From CAYNHF01 sp964397045 (GTDB lineage: Bacteria > Actinomycetota > Acidimicrobiia > Spongiisociales > UBA5794): a DNA stretch of 58,487 bases. The stretch is from positions 1-58,487 of the forward strand of contig CAYNHF010000035.1 in NCBI GenBank assembly GCA_964397045.1, written 5' to 3'. A program made the position numbers and the translations under genes. The notes under the pieces were generated by a model, which searched no databases, had not been told where the DNA came from, and saw only the letters and a list, made by a program, of their open reading frames with translations. Within the stretch, counting starts at the first letter, position 1, and each line of letters opens with the position of its first letter. This document shows, piece by piece, positions 26,016 to 34,200 of this stretch.

Positions 26016-26806
26016 GCACGCAGGCATATCCAGAACCATCCAAGATCATCGCCGTCGCCAACCAGAAGGGTGGCGTAGGCAAGTCCACCACCACCATCAA
26101 CCTCGGGGCGGCCCTGGCGTTTCAGGGGGAACGGGTCCTTCTGGTCGACCTCGATCCTCAGGGGAACACCTCCTCGGGTCTGGGCATCGATCGCAGCGCG
26201 ATCGAGCAGTCGACGTACGAGGTGCTCATCGACGACGTTCCGATCGATGATGCCCTCGAACCCACCAGCGTGCGGGACCTCTTCCTTCTGCCGGCGACGA
26301 TCGAGTTGGCCGGAGCCGAAATCGAGTTGGTGTCAATGTTCTCCCGGGAGAACCGCCTGGCCACAGCCCTGAAGCCGGTGCTGCCGGACTACACCGTGAT
26401 ACTCATCGATTGCCCGCCTTCGCTCGGTCTGTTGACCGTCAATGGTCTGGCGGCGGCCCAGGAAGTAGTCATTCCCATTCAGTGTGAGTACTACGCACTC
26501 GAAGGGGTCAGCCAGTTGGTGCGCAACATCCAACTGGTGAAACAGAACCTCAACCCACAACTCGAGGTCGAGGGTGTCGTCCTGACGATGTACGACGGGC
26601 GGACAACGCTTTCGGCCGACGTTGTGGCGCAGGTGCGTGAACACTTCGGCGATACCACGTATCGTACGGTGATTCCGCGTACGGTGCGGCTATCAGAAGC
26701 CCCGTCTTACGGCGAGCCGATCGAGGCCTTCGATCCGATGTCACGAGGGGCGATTGCATACCGGGAATTGGCCCGCGAATTCAGGAGGCGCCATGGCCGC
26801 ACGTAA
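26012..26806 (+). CDS. parA: Chromosome partitioning ATPase ParA
   Basis: The 264-residue protein has the deviant Walker A KGGVGKSTTTINLGAAL, Walker A' VLLVDLDPQGN and Walker B VILIDCPPSLGLLT of ParA/Soj ATPases. It forms an ATP-dependent gradient on the nucleoid that moves ParB-parS complexes. The GTG start overlaps the rsmG stop, and its end overlaps parB by 14 bases. Confidence 0.96.
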   Translation: MSTQAYPEPSKIIAVANQKGGVGKSTTTINLGAALAFQGERVLLVDLDPQGNTSSGLGIDRSAIEQSTYEVLIDDVPIDDALEPTSVRDLFLLPATIELAGAEIELVSMFSRENRLATALKPVLPDYTVILIDCPPSLGLLTVNGLAAAQEVVIPIQCEYYALEGVSQLVRNIQLVKQNLNPQLEVEGVVLTMYDGRTTLSADVVAQVREHFGDTTYRTVIPRTVRLSEAPSYGEPIEAFDPMSRGAIAYRELAREFRRRHGRT

Positions 26807-27653
26807 GAGCGGGTTGGGCAGAGGACTCGATGCTCTGATTCCCGTCGACCATCCCGCCCAGGGGTTCGCAGAGCTCCCGCTCGACCGGATCCAACCCAAT
26901 CCGGACCAACCGCGGCGACGGTTCGACGAGGACGCACTGGAGGCCCTGGCGGGGTCGATCCGGGAGGTTGGGGTGCTGCAACCCGTGGTGGTGCGGCCCG
27001 CGGACGATTCGGGCGACTACACACTCGTGGCAGGGGAGCGACGCTGTCGAGCTGCGCGAATGGCAGGGATGGAGGAGATTCCTGCGGTGATCCGCGACGT
27101 ACAAGCAGGTTCGGAATCGTTGGCAGATGCGTTGATCGAGAACGTACAGCGCGAGGACCTCAGCCCGCTGGAAGAGGCAGCCGCCTACCAGCAGCTCCTG
27201 GAAGATTTTGGTATGACGCACGAGCAAGTCGCCGACCGGGTGGGGAAGAGTCGTACCACGGTGACCAACATGATTCGCCTCCTGCAACTGCCGCCCGACA
27301 TTCAGGGGCTGGTTGAGCGCGGCGAGCTCACTGCGGGTCATGCCAGGGCGCTGCTCGGAGCGGAGGACGAAGCGTATGCAATCCGCACGGCGCGGGTCGC
27401 GGCAAGCGAGGGCTGGTCGGTGCGACAGGTGGAAGAAGCGGTACGCGGGAGAGAGGTCGGGGCGGCGCGTGAGCCGGCCAAGCGCGGAGGCAGAATCCGG
27501 CCTGCCGCGATCATCGAACTCGAGGAGCGACTTTCAGAGCGTCTCGAGACCAAGGTGAAGATCACGTACACAGAAAAAGGCGGCAAGCTTACCGTCAACT
27601 ACGGCTCGTTGGATGACCTGGAACGGATCTACCGCACGTTCTTCTCCAGCTGA
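26793..27653 (+). CDS. parB: Chromosome partitioning protein ParB
   Basis: The ATG at 26793 has AGGAGG four bases upstream and lies within the end of parA. The 286-residue protein shows the short N-terminal ParA-stimulating segment KSGLGRGLDALIP, the CTP-binding GERRCRAARMAG motif, ENVQREDLSPLEEA, the helix-turn-helix VADRVGKSRTTVTNMIRLLQ and a C-terminal dimerisation domain. It binds parS, spreads as a CTP-dependent clamp, and recruits SMC. Confidence 0.96.
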   Translation: MAARKSGLGRGLDALIPVDHPAQGFAELPLDRIQPNPDQPRRRFDEDALEALAGSIREVGVLQPVVVRPADDSGDYTLVAGERRCRAARMAGMEEIPAVIRDVQAGSESLADALIENVQREDLSPLEEAAAYQQLLEDFGMTHEQVADRVGKSRTTVTNMIRLLQLPPDIQGLVERGELTAGHARALLGAEDEAYAIRTARVAASEGWSVRQVEEAVRGREVGAAREPAKRGGRIRPAAIIELEERLSERLETKVKITYTEKGGKLTVNYGSLDDLERIYRTFFSS

Positions 27654-27715
27654 GGATTCAGATGGCACGATCGCGTTGGGTCTCGTTCCCGGTCGTTCGC
27701 GAAAAAATCGCAGGG

Positions 27716-28705
27716 TTACCCGGGAGGGGCTTCTTGGGCTCGTGCGAAGAGATCGATCAATCCCTGGGCCACGGATCCACCCACGGAGGCGTTCATCGGT
27801 TTCATCGTGACAACGATGGCCGGCGAGCGGGTGTCCTTGAGCATCGGGATGGCGCGACCTCGTGCTACGAGACCGAGCTGAGCGGCGACAGCTCGAGCCA
27901 GGTGCTCGCCGGCTTCAGAGTGACTGTGGGCGGACGCGAAGTAGAGAACACCGGGTTCTTCGGATTGTACGTGCGCGAACGAAACGATGAGATCAACGCC
28001 AGCCCGATTGGCTCGCAGCGCACGCACCTGTTCGGCGGGTGATGTGTCCGCACTTCGAGAGTAGATCGGGGTGGCTCCGAGGTCCTGGATAATTCTGGCA
28101 AATATGACGGCGGCCTCCCAGGTCTCGTTGCGTTCTTCAACAGAACGACAGAAGCCGTCGACGTAGACGTGCTGGCCGGCGATGTGACTAGGCAGGGTCG
28201 CAAGCCACTGGCGTTCCCTGACTTCCTCCCGGCCCCGCTGGCCCAGGCCCAGCTTGTCCGCAGCGCCTGCCATGAGATCCAGTTCGGCCGCTACCGCACT
28301 TCCGGCGATTCCGTCCTCAGCCATGCGGCGGTTCGACTGAAAGTCGAGCACGGCGGCCAGGGTATCCGGCCCGAATATCCCGTCGACCTTGCCAGCGTCG
28401 AATCCGAGGGAGGACAGGCGACGCTGCAGGTCGGCCACGTCGTCACCCCGCATCATCGGGACCCGGTGGTACAGCAGGCGTGAGCCGAGACGGTAGCCCG
28501 CACCCACGAGGGCTCGCCAGGTATCCGGACCCACGATGCCGTCTGCAGCCAGGTTGCGCGACGCCTGGAAATCCTTCACAGCGGCTTCGGTGCCGGCACC
28601 GAAATCACCCGGGGAGTCAGGAACAGATTCGATCCCGAGCGCGGCAAGCCGGCCCTGGATATCGCGGACCGGCTCCCCTTGATCTCCTACTCGATAGAGC
28701 CTCAC
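27716..28705 (-). CDS. cwlM: CwlM-like protein: two peptidoglycan-binding domains and a degenerate amidase domain
   Basis: The GTG at 28705 gives 329 residues without signal peptide or membrane segment. Two PG_binding_1 modules (~8-67 and ~84-142) flank the segment GYRLGSRLLYH, which closely resembles mycobacterial CwlM. The C-terminal Amidase_3-like domain (~170-329) lacks the zinc-ligand motif DPGHGG; the corresponding stretch reads VYVDGFCRS, though SFAHVQS is retained. Mycobacterial CwlM is a cytoplasmic regulator of MurA rather than a proven hydrolase, and the same is likely here. Position next to trxA and parB matches mycobacteria. It is convergent with parB. Confidence 0.85.
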   Translation of the reverse strand: MRLYRVGDQGEPVRDIQGRLAALGIESVPDSPGDFGAGTEAAVKDFQASRNLAADGIVGPDTWRALVGAGYRLGSRLLYHRVPMMRGDDVADLQRRLSSLGFDAGKVDGIFGPDTLAAVLDFQSNRRMAEDGIAGSAVAAELDLMAGAADKLGLGQRGREEVRERQWLATLPSHIAGQHVYVDGFCRSVEERNETWEAAVIFARIIQDLGATPIYSRSADTSPAEQVRALRANRAGVDLIVSFAHVQSEEPGVLYFASAHSHSEAGEHLARAVAAQLGLVARGRAIPMLKDTRSPAIVVTMKPMNASVGGSVAQGLIDLFARAQEAPPG

Positions 28706-28769
28706 GACCCTATCGTTGCATACTCACCGCTCGGTCGGTTCTGTGAACGGCGGATGACCAGTTCGTCCT

Positions 28770-28803
28770 ACCAACCACCTGCTGTCGGGGAGGCCAGGTT
28801 GGT
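28770..28803 (-). terminator. Possible stem-loop between trxA and cwlM
   Basis: ACCAACC and GGTTGGT form a 7-bp stem with a 20-base loop in the 142-base gap after trxA. No U tract follows, so the call is weak. Confidence 0.25.
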
Positions 28804-28847
28804 TGCCGGGCGTGGCTGGTCCCAGAGCCCAGCATGAGAGAACGCAC

Positions 28848-29174
28848 CTACGCGATGAACTCCGACAACTCGGCCTCGAGGGCGCTCTTGGAGCGGGCGC
28901 CGACCAGGCGCTTCTTCTCGACGCCATCCTGGAAGATGATCATCGTCGGGATACTCATCACTTCATGAGTCATCGCGGTGGACTGGTTCTCGTCGACGTT
29001 CAGCTTGACGACCCCCAACTTCCCCGGGTTGTCTCCTGCGATCTCATCGAGTGGGCCCTCCATCATCTTGCAGGGACCGCACCACTCAGCCCAGAAGTCG
29101 ACCAGGACGGGTGTGTCACTCGAGATGACATCTGCGAAGTTGGCGTCGGTTGCGGTTGTGGTGTGCTGACCCAT
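28848..29174 (-). CDS. trxA: Thioredoxin
   Basis: The frame is open upstream, but the thioredoxin fold starts at the ATG at 29174, giving 108 residues. The active site WAEWCGPCK and the cis-proline segment SIPTMIIF are intact. It reduces disulfides with electrons from the thioredoxin reductase encoded upstream. The gene is 146 bases downstream of trxB; that gap has no recognised feature. Confidence 0.95.
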   Translation of the reverse strand: MGQHTTTATDANFADVISSDTPVLVDFWAEWCGPCKMMEGPLDEIAGDNPGKLGVVKLNVDENQSTAMTHEVMSIPTMIIFQDGVEKKRLVGARSKSALEAELSEFIA

Positions 29175-29320
29175 TGTGTGTGGCCCGAGGGCCTCCACCT
29201 CCTTGAAGGATTCTGATTCCTGGTGCCCGCGGGGGGCCCAGATTGTGGTTTGATTAGCTGCCCTCATCAACCGCCGGGGTCGTTGTGGCATTCCGGAAAG
29301 CGTCTGCAACCGGCCCGGTG

Positions 29321-30244
29321 TCAATCGTGCTGGGCTTCGAGCCAACGTTCGGCGTCAATTGCCGCCTGGCAACCCACGCCGGCAGCCGTGATCGCTTGCC
29401 GGTACACCTTGTCGACAACATCCCCGGCCGCAAATACCCCCGGCACCGAGGTCCGGGTGGTTCCCGGCTCGGTGAGGGCGTACCCGACTTCATCGAGAGC
29501 GATGCTGCCGCTGAACACAGAAGTATTGGGGGTGTGTCCGATCGCCACGAAGAGCCCGTCGAGCTTCAGTTCTGTGGCCTCCCCAGTCTGGACGTTCTTC
29601 ACGGTGGCACTTGTCAGCGTCCCGTCGCCGTGGAGCGCCTCGACCGTGGAGTCCCAGAGCATTTCTATCTTCGGGTGTTCCAACGCGCGTCGCGCCATGA
29701 TCTTGGAAGCACGCAGTTCGTCGCGCCGATGGATGATCGTGACCTTCGACGCGAATTTCGTGAGGAACAGCGCTTCCTCCGCCGCGCTATCTCCGCCACC
29801 GACCACTGCGATCTCACGATCACGGAAGAAGAACCCGTCGCAGGTCGCACACGCGGAGACTCCGAAGCCCCGCAACGTGTCCTCGCCGGGAATACCCAGC
29901 CAACGTGCCGAGGCACCGGTCGAGATGATCACGGTCTCGCTCTCGTACAGGTCCTGATCGACCCACACCTTCAAAGGACGCTCGGTGAAATCGACCCGGG
30001 ACACGTCGGAGCTGATGATTCTGGTGCCGAAACGTTCGGCTTGCTTCCGGAGTTGCTCCATCAATTCCGGTCCCATGATGCCGTCCGGGAACCCCGGGTA
30101 GTTCTCTACGTCCGTGGTCAGCATGAGTTGTCCACCGCGTTCGAAGCCTTCGATCATGAGAGGGGAGAGGTCGGCGCGGGCCGCATAGATTGCCGCGGTG
30201 AGTCCGGCGGGCCCCGACCCGACGATCAACACTTTTTCGGTCAT
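29321..30244 (-). CDS. trxB: Thioredoxin reductase
   Basis: The ATG at 30244 overlaps the stop of the preceding small membrane protein gene (ATGA). The 307-residue flavoprotein has the FAD-binding IVGSGPAGLTAAIYAARA, the redox-active CATC in SACATCDGFFF, the NADPH-binding VVGGGDSAAEEALFL and the C-terminal FAD motif GVFAAGDVVD. It transfers electrons from NADPH to thioredoxin. Its position between the sigma/anti-sigma pair and trxA follows the mycobacterial order. Confidence 0.96.
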   Translation of the reverse strand: MTEKVLIVGSGPAGLTAAIYAARADLSPLMIEGFERGGQLMLTTDVENYPGFPDGIMGPELMEQLRKQAERFGTRIISSDVSRVDFTERPLKVWVDQDLYESETVIISTGASARWLGIPGEDTLRGFGVSACATCDGFFFRDREIAVVGGGDSAAEEALFLTKFASKVTIIHRRDELRASKIMARRALEHPKIEMLWDSTVEALHGDGTLTSATVKNVQTGEATELKLDGLFVAIGHTPNTSVFSGSIALDEVGYALTEPGTTRTSVPGVFAAGDVVDKVYRQAITAAGVGCQAAIDAERWLEAQHD

Positions 30245-30534
30245 GCCTTGCTTTCCTCTTCCGGATCGGGTCGACGGCTCTTCCAGAGGAACGCTCCGAC
30301 GATGATGAATATGCCGCCGATGATGAGGTACGCCCACCCGATGGGCATGACGGTCCCCAGAATGCGGAACAAGCCGATCAAGACGAAGATGAGCAGCAGC
30401 AGTGCCAGCATCGCGACGACGATGCCGATGGACGTCCACTTCGCCGCCTTTTCGACTCGGTCGACGGTCATCGATCGGACGCGCAAGGCGATCTCTTCGA
30501 GCAGGTCGGCGAGCTTGCTGGCGTAATCGTCCAT
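30241..30534 (-). CDS. Small membrane protein, two helices
   Basis: The ATG at 30534 starts a 97-residue protein. The open frame extends further upstream, but only in sequence overlapping the anti-sigma gene. It has an amphipathic N-terminus (KLADLLEEIALRVRSMTVDR), two adjacent membrane helices (~35-80) and a charged tail. The arrangement resembles small actinobacterial phage-holin-like membrane proteins, but I cannot assign a function. It is translationally coupled to trxB, so it may belong to the sigma-factor regulon. Confidence 0.7.
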   Translation of the reverse strand: MDDYASKLADLLEEIALRVRSMTVDRVEKAAKWTSIGIVVAMLALLLLIFVLIGLFRILGTVMPIGWAYLIIGGIFIIVGAFLWKSRRPDPEEESKA

Positions 30535-30578
30535 TGGGAAACCGAGGTTAGTCGGACGTCCGGTTGCTCCGGCTGCCG

Positions 30579-31448
30579 TCAGGTCCGGTCGACGATCTCG
30601 CAAGTTTCTGCGTCGTGGATCATCACGACTACATCGCCGCTGCTGGTCGCATAGGCGATGATCGCTTCTTCGCGACCGTCGACCTCGCGCAGTCCTGCAA
30701 AGGACCACTGGGTGACGGAGGCGCCCTCCGTGGCGAGATCGGCAGTCCCGACGTCTGCACACCGGTCAAACTCGTCGGTCACCGGCGTTGCCGCATCGCG
30801 GGTGTAGAGCGAGGCGACATCCGGCACGGCAAACGAAGCTGAGTAGGCCGATTCGATCTCTTCGAGCGTGATGCCATCCCGGAGGCGCCCTGCTTCGAGG
30901 GCGGCCGCCAGGGTGGTCGTTGCCTCGGCTCCGGACTCGTTCGGCGCTTCGGCTGCTTGATCTTCCATCGCCCCATCGGCGGCGTCTTCAGCCGAGAGCG
31001 AGCCGCCGGCCACGGTGGACTCGGCAGCCGCCACAGTCGAGGTGGGAGAAGCAGCGGCAAAAGCCTCTTCGCTGCTTGCTTCATCGCTGCTGCCTCCCAG
31101 GAGATTGAGGGTCGGTGCGGCGAGAACCACGATGAGGAGCACTGCAGCGGCGCTCAGCGCTCCGGTCCAACCGAACCGGCGTTTACGGATCGTCGACACA
31201 ACCGCAGCCTCGGTGGCTGCAGTCAGTCCTAGTTCATCGCGGAGGCTTCGGCGCAGCCGGGTGGCCTCCATTTCGGTCATCCCGACCCGCGGTGTCGCGC
31301 TCAACAAGGCCATCGCCTGTCGCTGCAACTCGAGATCGCGAGAGCACTCGTCGCATGCGGCAAACGAAGCCTCTGCCGCCGCTGCGTCTGACGCGTCGAG
31401 CGTGCCCTCCGCAAGGGCCATGATCAAGTCAATGTCGTGATCGTGCAT
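30579..31448 (-). CDS. Anti-sigma factor, transmembrane
   Basis: The start is ATG 31448, two bases after the sigma-factor stop. The 289-residue protein has a cytoplasmic N-terminal anti-sigma domain (~1-90) with ACDECSRDLEL, one membrane helix (~92-118), then an extracytoplasmic Ala/Ser/Glu-rich linker and a C-terminal domain. The zinc-binding H-x3-C-x2-C motif is incomplete: Cys32 and Cys35 are present, but the His position is Ser28. It probably holds the adjacent sigma factor inactive until a signal at the envelope releases it. Confidence 0.8.
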   Translation of the reverse strand: MHDHDIDLIMALAEGTLDASDAAAAEASFAACDECSRDLELQRQAMALLSATPRVGMTEMEATRLRRSLRDELGLTAATEAAVVSTIRKRRFGWTGALSAAAVLLIVVLAAPTLNLLGGSSDEASSEEAFAAASPTSTVAAAESTVAGGSLSAEDAADGAMEDQAAEAPNESGAEATTTLAAALEAGRLRDGITLEEIESAYSASFAVPDVASLYTRDAATPVTDEFDRCADVGTADLATEGASVTQWSFAGLREVDGREEAIIAYATSSGDVVVMIHDAETCEIVDRT

Positions 31449-31450
31449 CG

Positions 31451-32023
31451 TTACCCGTCCCTTTGATGCGGGAAGTCGTCGTTCAGGTTCCCGAGACGTT
31501 CCGCCAGAATGCGGCGACCACGGAACAGGCGGGATTTCATGGTTCCGATAGGGACGCCGAGGATGTCTCCCGCGGTCTCGAGAGAGAGCCCTTCCAGGTC
31601 CACGAGAACGATTGCAGCGCGGAACTCCGGTTGAAGTTGCCCGAGCGCCGTCTCGATATCCGGCCGCAGTTCGGCGCTGATCAGTGGATCCAGGGCGGTC
31701 GGGTCCGCCGGATCGAAGGTTTCCGGTAGCGCTTCTGCCCGCCGCCGCTTGGCGCGACGGAGTTGGTCGTAACAGGTGTTGACCGCTACTCGGTAGAGCC
31801 AGGTGGAGAACGCGGCCTGTGCCCGGTACCGGTCGGCCTTGCGAAACACCGTGAGGAATGTCTCTTGCGTCGCGTCGAGGGCGGCGTCGCGATCGCGCAG
31901 CATGCGCAGACAGATGGCGAACACCCGGTCCTGATGGGCCTGCATCAGCTCATCGAAGGCGGCGACGTCGCCGGCAACGTAACGCGATACGAGATCGGCG
32001 TCCTCTGCGGCTCGGTAAGTCAT
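31451..32023 (-). CDS. ECF RNA polymerase sigma factor (SigM position)
   Basis: The 190-residue protein has sigma region 2 (DLVSRYVAGDVAAFDELMQA, then DATQETFLTVFRKADRY and TWLYRVAVNTCYDQLRR) and region 4 (LQPEFRAAIVLVDLEGLSLE, GVPIGTMKSRLFRGRRIL) with no extra domains. Gene order pseudokinase-sigma-anti-sigma-trxB-trxA-cwlM equals that around sigM in mycobacteria, so it is a SigM-type factor. It would direct transcription of an envelope or redox stress regulon. Confidence 0.9.
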   Translation of the reverse strand: MTYRAAEDADLVSRYVAGDVAAFDELMQAHQDRVFAICLRMLRDRDAALDATQETFLTVFRKADRYRAQAAFSTWLYRVAVNTCYDQLRRAKRRRAEALPETFDPADPTALDPLISAELRPDIETALGQLQPEFRAAIVLVDLEGLSLETAGDILGVPIGTMKSRLFRGRRILAERLGNLNDDFPHQRDG

Positions 32024-32057
32024 AGCGGGGTGATTCTCGCCGTTTCTGGGTGGCCTG

Positions 32058-33347
32058 TCATTGCACGAATCGCACCACGGTGACTTCCGCGATGTACTCG
32101 CCTTCTCCGTCCGCCGGCAGGTCGGTCAACCAGAGCAGCCACGAACCCCCCGATCGGGGCGGCAGTTGGAGAGGGTTCTGGCCCGCGAGCAGGGTTCCCC
32201 TTCCAACGTGCTCCCACTCCGCGAAAGTCACCGGAAGCTCTCCTGCCCACTTCCATTCGTATGCCGTTCCTGGGGTTCCCTGCACGATCACCTCCGACGG
32301 GTCACCCGATGTCGAGAAGACAACACCGACGCCGGGTTTGATTTCATGAAGCGGCCGGAAGTAGCGCTCGGTGCGCCACCCGGTTGCCGCGTTACCGTCA
32401 CCGAGCAGGGCGATATCGGCATCGCGCTCGATCTCGTCCCCGAAGGGGTCGTAGATCACCGCCGCGGTCTGAACCCGGTCGGGGGTTGGTGCCGCGGTGG
32501 TCGTCGTCCTCGCGACGCTGGTAGCGGGTGGTTGTTCGGGTGCCGGGGCTGCAGGGAAGAGGAACGGTGAGTCCTCGTCGAACTCCATCGCGATGCCGAC
32601 GGCGGATATGAGGAGACCGGCCACCAGCAGCGCGGCTGCCACGCCGAGCCAACCCCAGGACCAGCGCGGGCCGCTCGGAGCGGTGGCTACCGGAACACTC
32701 CGCAGTGATGTGGCGAGTCGAGCGGCGTTGAGCTCGCCTGCCTCGGCCGCTGCCAGGACTTCGTCGACCGCGGGTGGGATGCCCTCTGCAATCTGTGACG
32801 GACCCACCGCATCGCCGTGTTCGCCCGCGATCGAGACTCGCAGCGACGCCGCCAGGGCTCTGGTGTCTTCTGCCGGTGTGGCGTCGACCGGATGGCGCCG
32901 ACCGTAGCTACCGAGTTTGGCCGACTGCCCCGTGCCGTACCCGATTGCAGAGGGGTCGATGGCACCGTGCATCGCCCCTGCGGAGTGGAGAGCGGCAAGC
33001 CCGGCTGCCAGCCCGGTGGCGTTGGGGAGGAAGTCTTCGACCGGGAGCGGTTGTCCCGTGTTGAGCCGATCCGCGATCGACACCCCTCCGTGCCACTCGG
33101 TGACGGCATAGGGACTCGATTCGTCTCCGACTGCATAGACCTCGACGAGGTGCATGTGGTGGGCGGATGCTGCTGCGCGGACCGCCGCGACGTAGTTCGC
33201 CCTGCGTTCCAGAACAGCGTTCGTGTCGAGAACCCGCACCAGGACCGGCCGGTCGAGCGACAGGTCGGTGGCCAGCCACTCCTCCACGTCGCCGTCCCTG
33301 CCAAGGCGGACGTGGGTCTGGTAGCGGTCAGGGAGTTTGGGTGCCAC
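32058..33347 (-). CDS. Pseudokinase with one membrane helix and an extracytoplasmic C-terminal domain
   Basis: The GTG at 33347 has GGAGG four bases upstream; 429 residues. The first ~220 residues follow a Ser/Thr kinase fold but lack catalysis: the VAIK lysine is Arg38, the HRD loop is HGAID (127-131), and DFG is replaced around 145-149 by LGSYG. A membrane helix (~232-256), a Pro/Thr-rich linker and a C-terminal beta domain (~310-429, WRTERYFRPL) follow. In mycobacteria this module is the C-terminal half of the MurJ-type protein at the same locus; here the MurJ membrane part is missing. It probably recruits FHA-type partners or senses the wall. Confidence 0.78.
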   Translation of the reverse strand: MAPKLPDRYQTHVRLGRDGDVEEWLATDLSLDRPVLVRVLDTNAVLERRANYVAAVRAAASAHHMHLVEVYAVGDESSPYAVTEWHGGVSIADRLNTGQPLPVEDFLPNATGLAAGLAALHSAGAMHGAIDPSAIGYGTGQSAKLGSYGRRHPVDATPAEDTRALAASLRVSIAGEHGDAVGPSQIAEGIPPAVDEVLAAAEAGELNAARLATSLRSVPVATAPSGPRWSWGWLGVAAALLVAGLLISAVGIAMEFDEDSPFLFPAAPAPEQPPATSVARTTTTAAPTPDRVQTAAVIYDPFGDEIERDADIALLGDGNAATGWRTERYFRPLHEIKPGVGVVFSTSGDPSEVIVQGTPGTAYEWKWAGELPVTFAEWEHVGRGTLLAGQNPLQLPPRSGGSWLLWLTDLPADGEGEYIAEVTVVRFVQ

Positions 33348-33393
33348 TGGTCCTCCGCGCCGCGAGGTTACCCGGGGACGGGGTCAAGCGGCT

Positions 33394-34131
33394 TCAGCCC
33401 TGGAACCGCAGGAGGGCGAGTGGTTCAGGCAGGGTGACGTAGCCCTCCGTTTCGTACATCCGGATGGCGGCGTAGTTGTCGATCTGCGTGTTGAGCAACA
33501 TCACGCGAGCGCCGGCGGCGCGAGCCTTGCGAGCGGCCACTCTGACCATCGATCTACCCATCCTCTGGCCCTGCCATTGCGGGTGGACCGCAACACGCTG
33601 CAAGTAGGAGATGGCGGCTCCGTAGCCGACGATGGCGAACCCGGCGGCCCCGCCGTCTGCGTCGCGGATGATCAGGACACTCGAGCGGCCGGTTGCGTTC
33701 ATCGCCTCGCGCATACCGGCTTTGTCGAACCTCCAGAAGGGAGAGAAGGCAGCAGCATCGATCGCGAGTAGGTCTTCGAGGGAAATCGGGTCTGCCTCAA
33801 CTACCAGGTGATCGGGAGCGGCGGTGCCGTCCGCGATCGGCATGCGCATGAGTGCGAGATCGAGAAACGGGCGATAGCCGATCTCCTCCCACGTCTTCCT
33901 CGTACCTTGAGGCAGTGGCGGGGACAGGACGGAAGGAGCCCCGCATTCCAGGAGTTGGCGACTACAGGCGTCGAGGAACGACCCGCTGCCCCGCACCAGC
34001 CGGAGGCTGGCATCAGGTTGGGCGTCGTTCCAGGGGCGTGCCGTGGCCCGGGCCCACCCCCGTCGAAACGTCAGTGGTCCCGGCCAACTGCCACGCTGGT
34101 TGATCCGAAACGATGTATCCGGCAATGCCAT
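33394..34131 (-). CDS. GNAT family N-acetyltransferase
   Basis: The 245-residue protein carries a C-terminal GNAT domain (~110-240) with the acetyl-CoA loop VHPQWQGQRMGRSMV and a final NYAAIRMYETEGYV motif. The first ~100 residues, containing ERIGYRPF-like EEIGYRPFLDLALMRM, may be a degenerate first GNAT half. It would acetylate an amine on a small molecule or protein; the substrate is unknown. It is divergent from the deacetylase-like gene at 34201, an arrangement that may be functional or accidental. Confidence 0.8.
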   Translation of the reverse strand: MALPDTSFRINQRGSWPGPLTFRRGWARATARPWNDAQPDASLRLVRGSGSFLDACSRQLLECGAPSVLSPPLPQGTRKTWEEIGYRPFLDLALMRMPIADGTAAPDHLVVEADPISLEDLLAIDAAAFSPFWRFDKAGMREAMNATGRSSVLIIRDADGGAAGFAIVGYGAAISYLQRVAVHPQWQGQRMGRSMVRVAARKARAAGARVMLLNTQIDNYAAIRMYETEGYVTLPEPLALLRFQG

Positions 34132-34200
34132 TCGTCACCACGGGTCGGCAGGGGACCACCTAGCGTAACGGCAGATCCGAGTACCGATGTCGCTGCCAAC

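Noticed and set aside
27654..27715. Terminator between convergent parB and cwlM
   Set aside because: The A-rich run (GAAAAAA) is not next to a convincing stem; only a 5-bp long-loop pairing can be drawn.
33808..34200. Upstream extension of the HDAC-like gene
   Set aside because: It lies opposite the acetyltransferase gene and has no homology-like motifs; the family starts near 34201.
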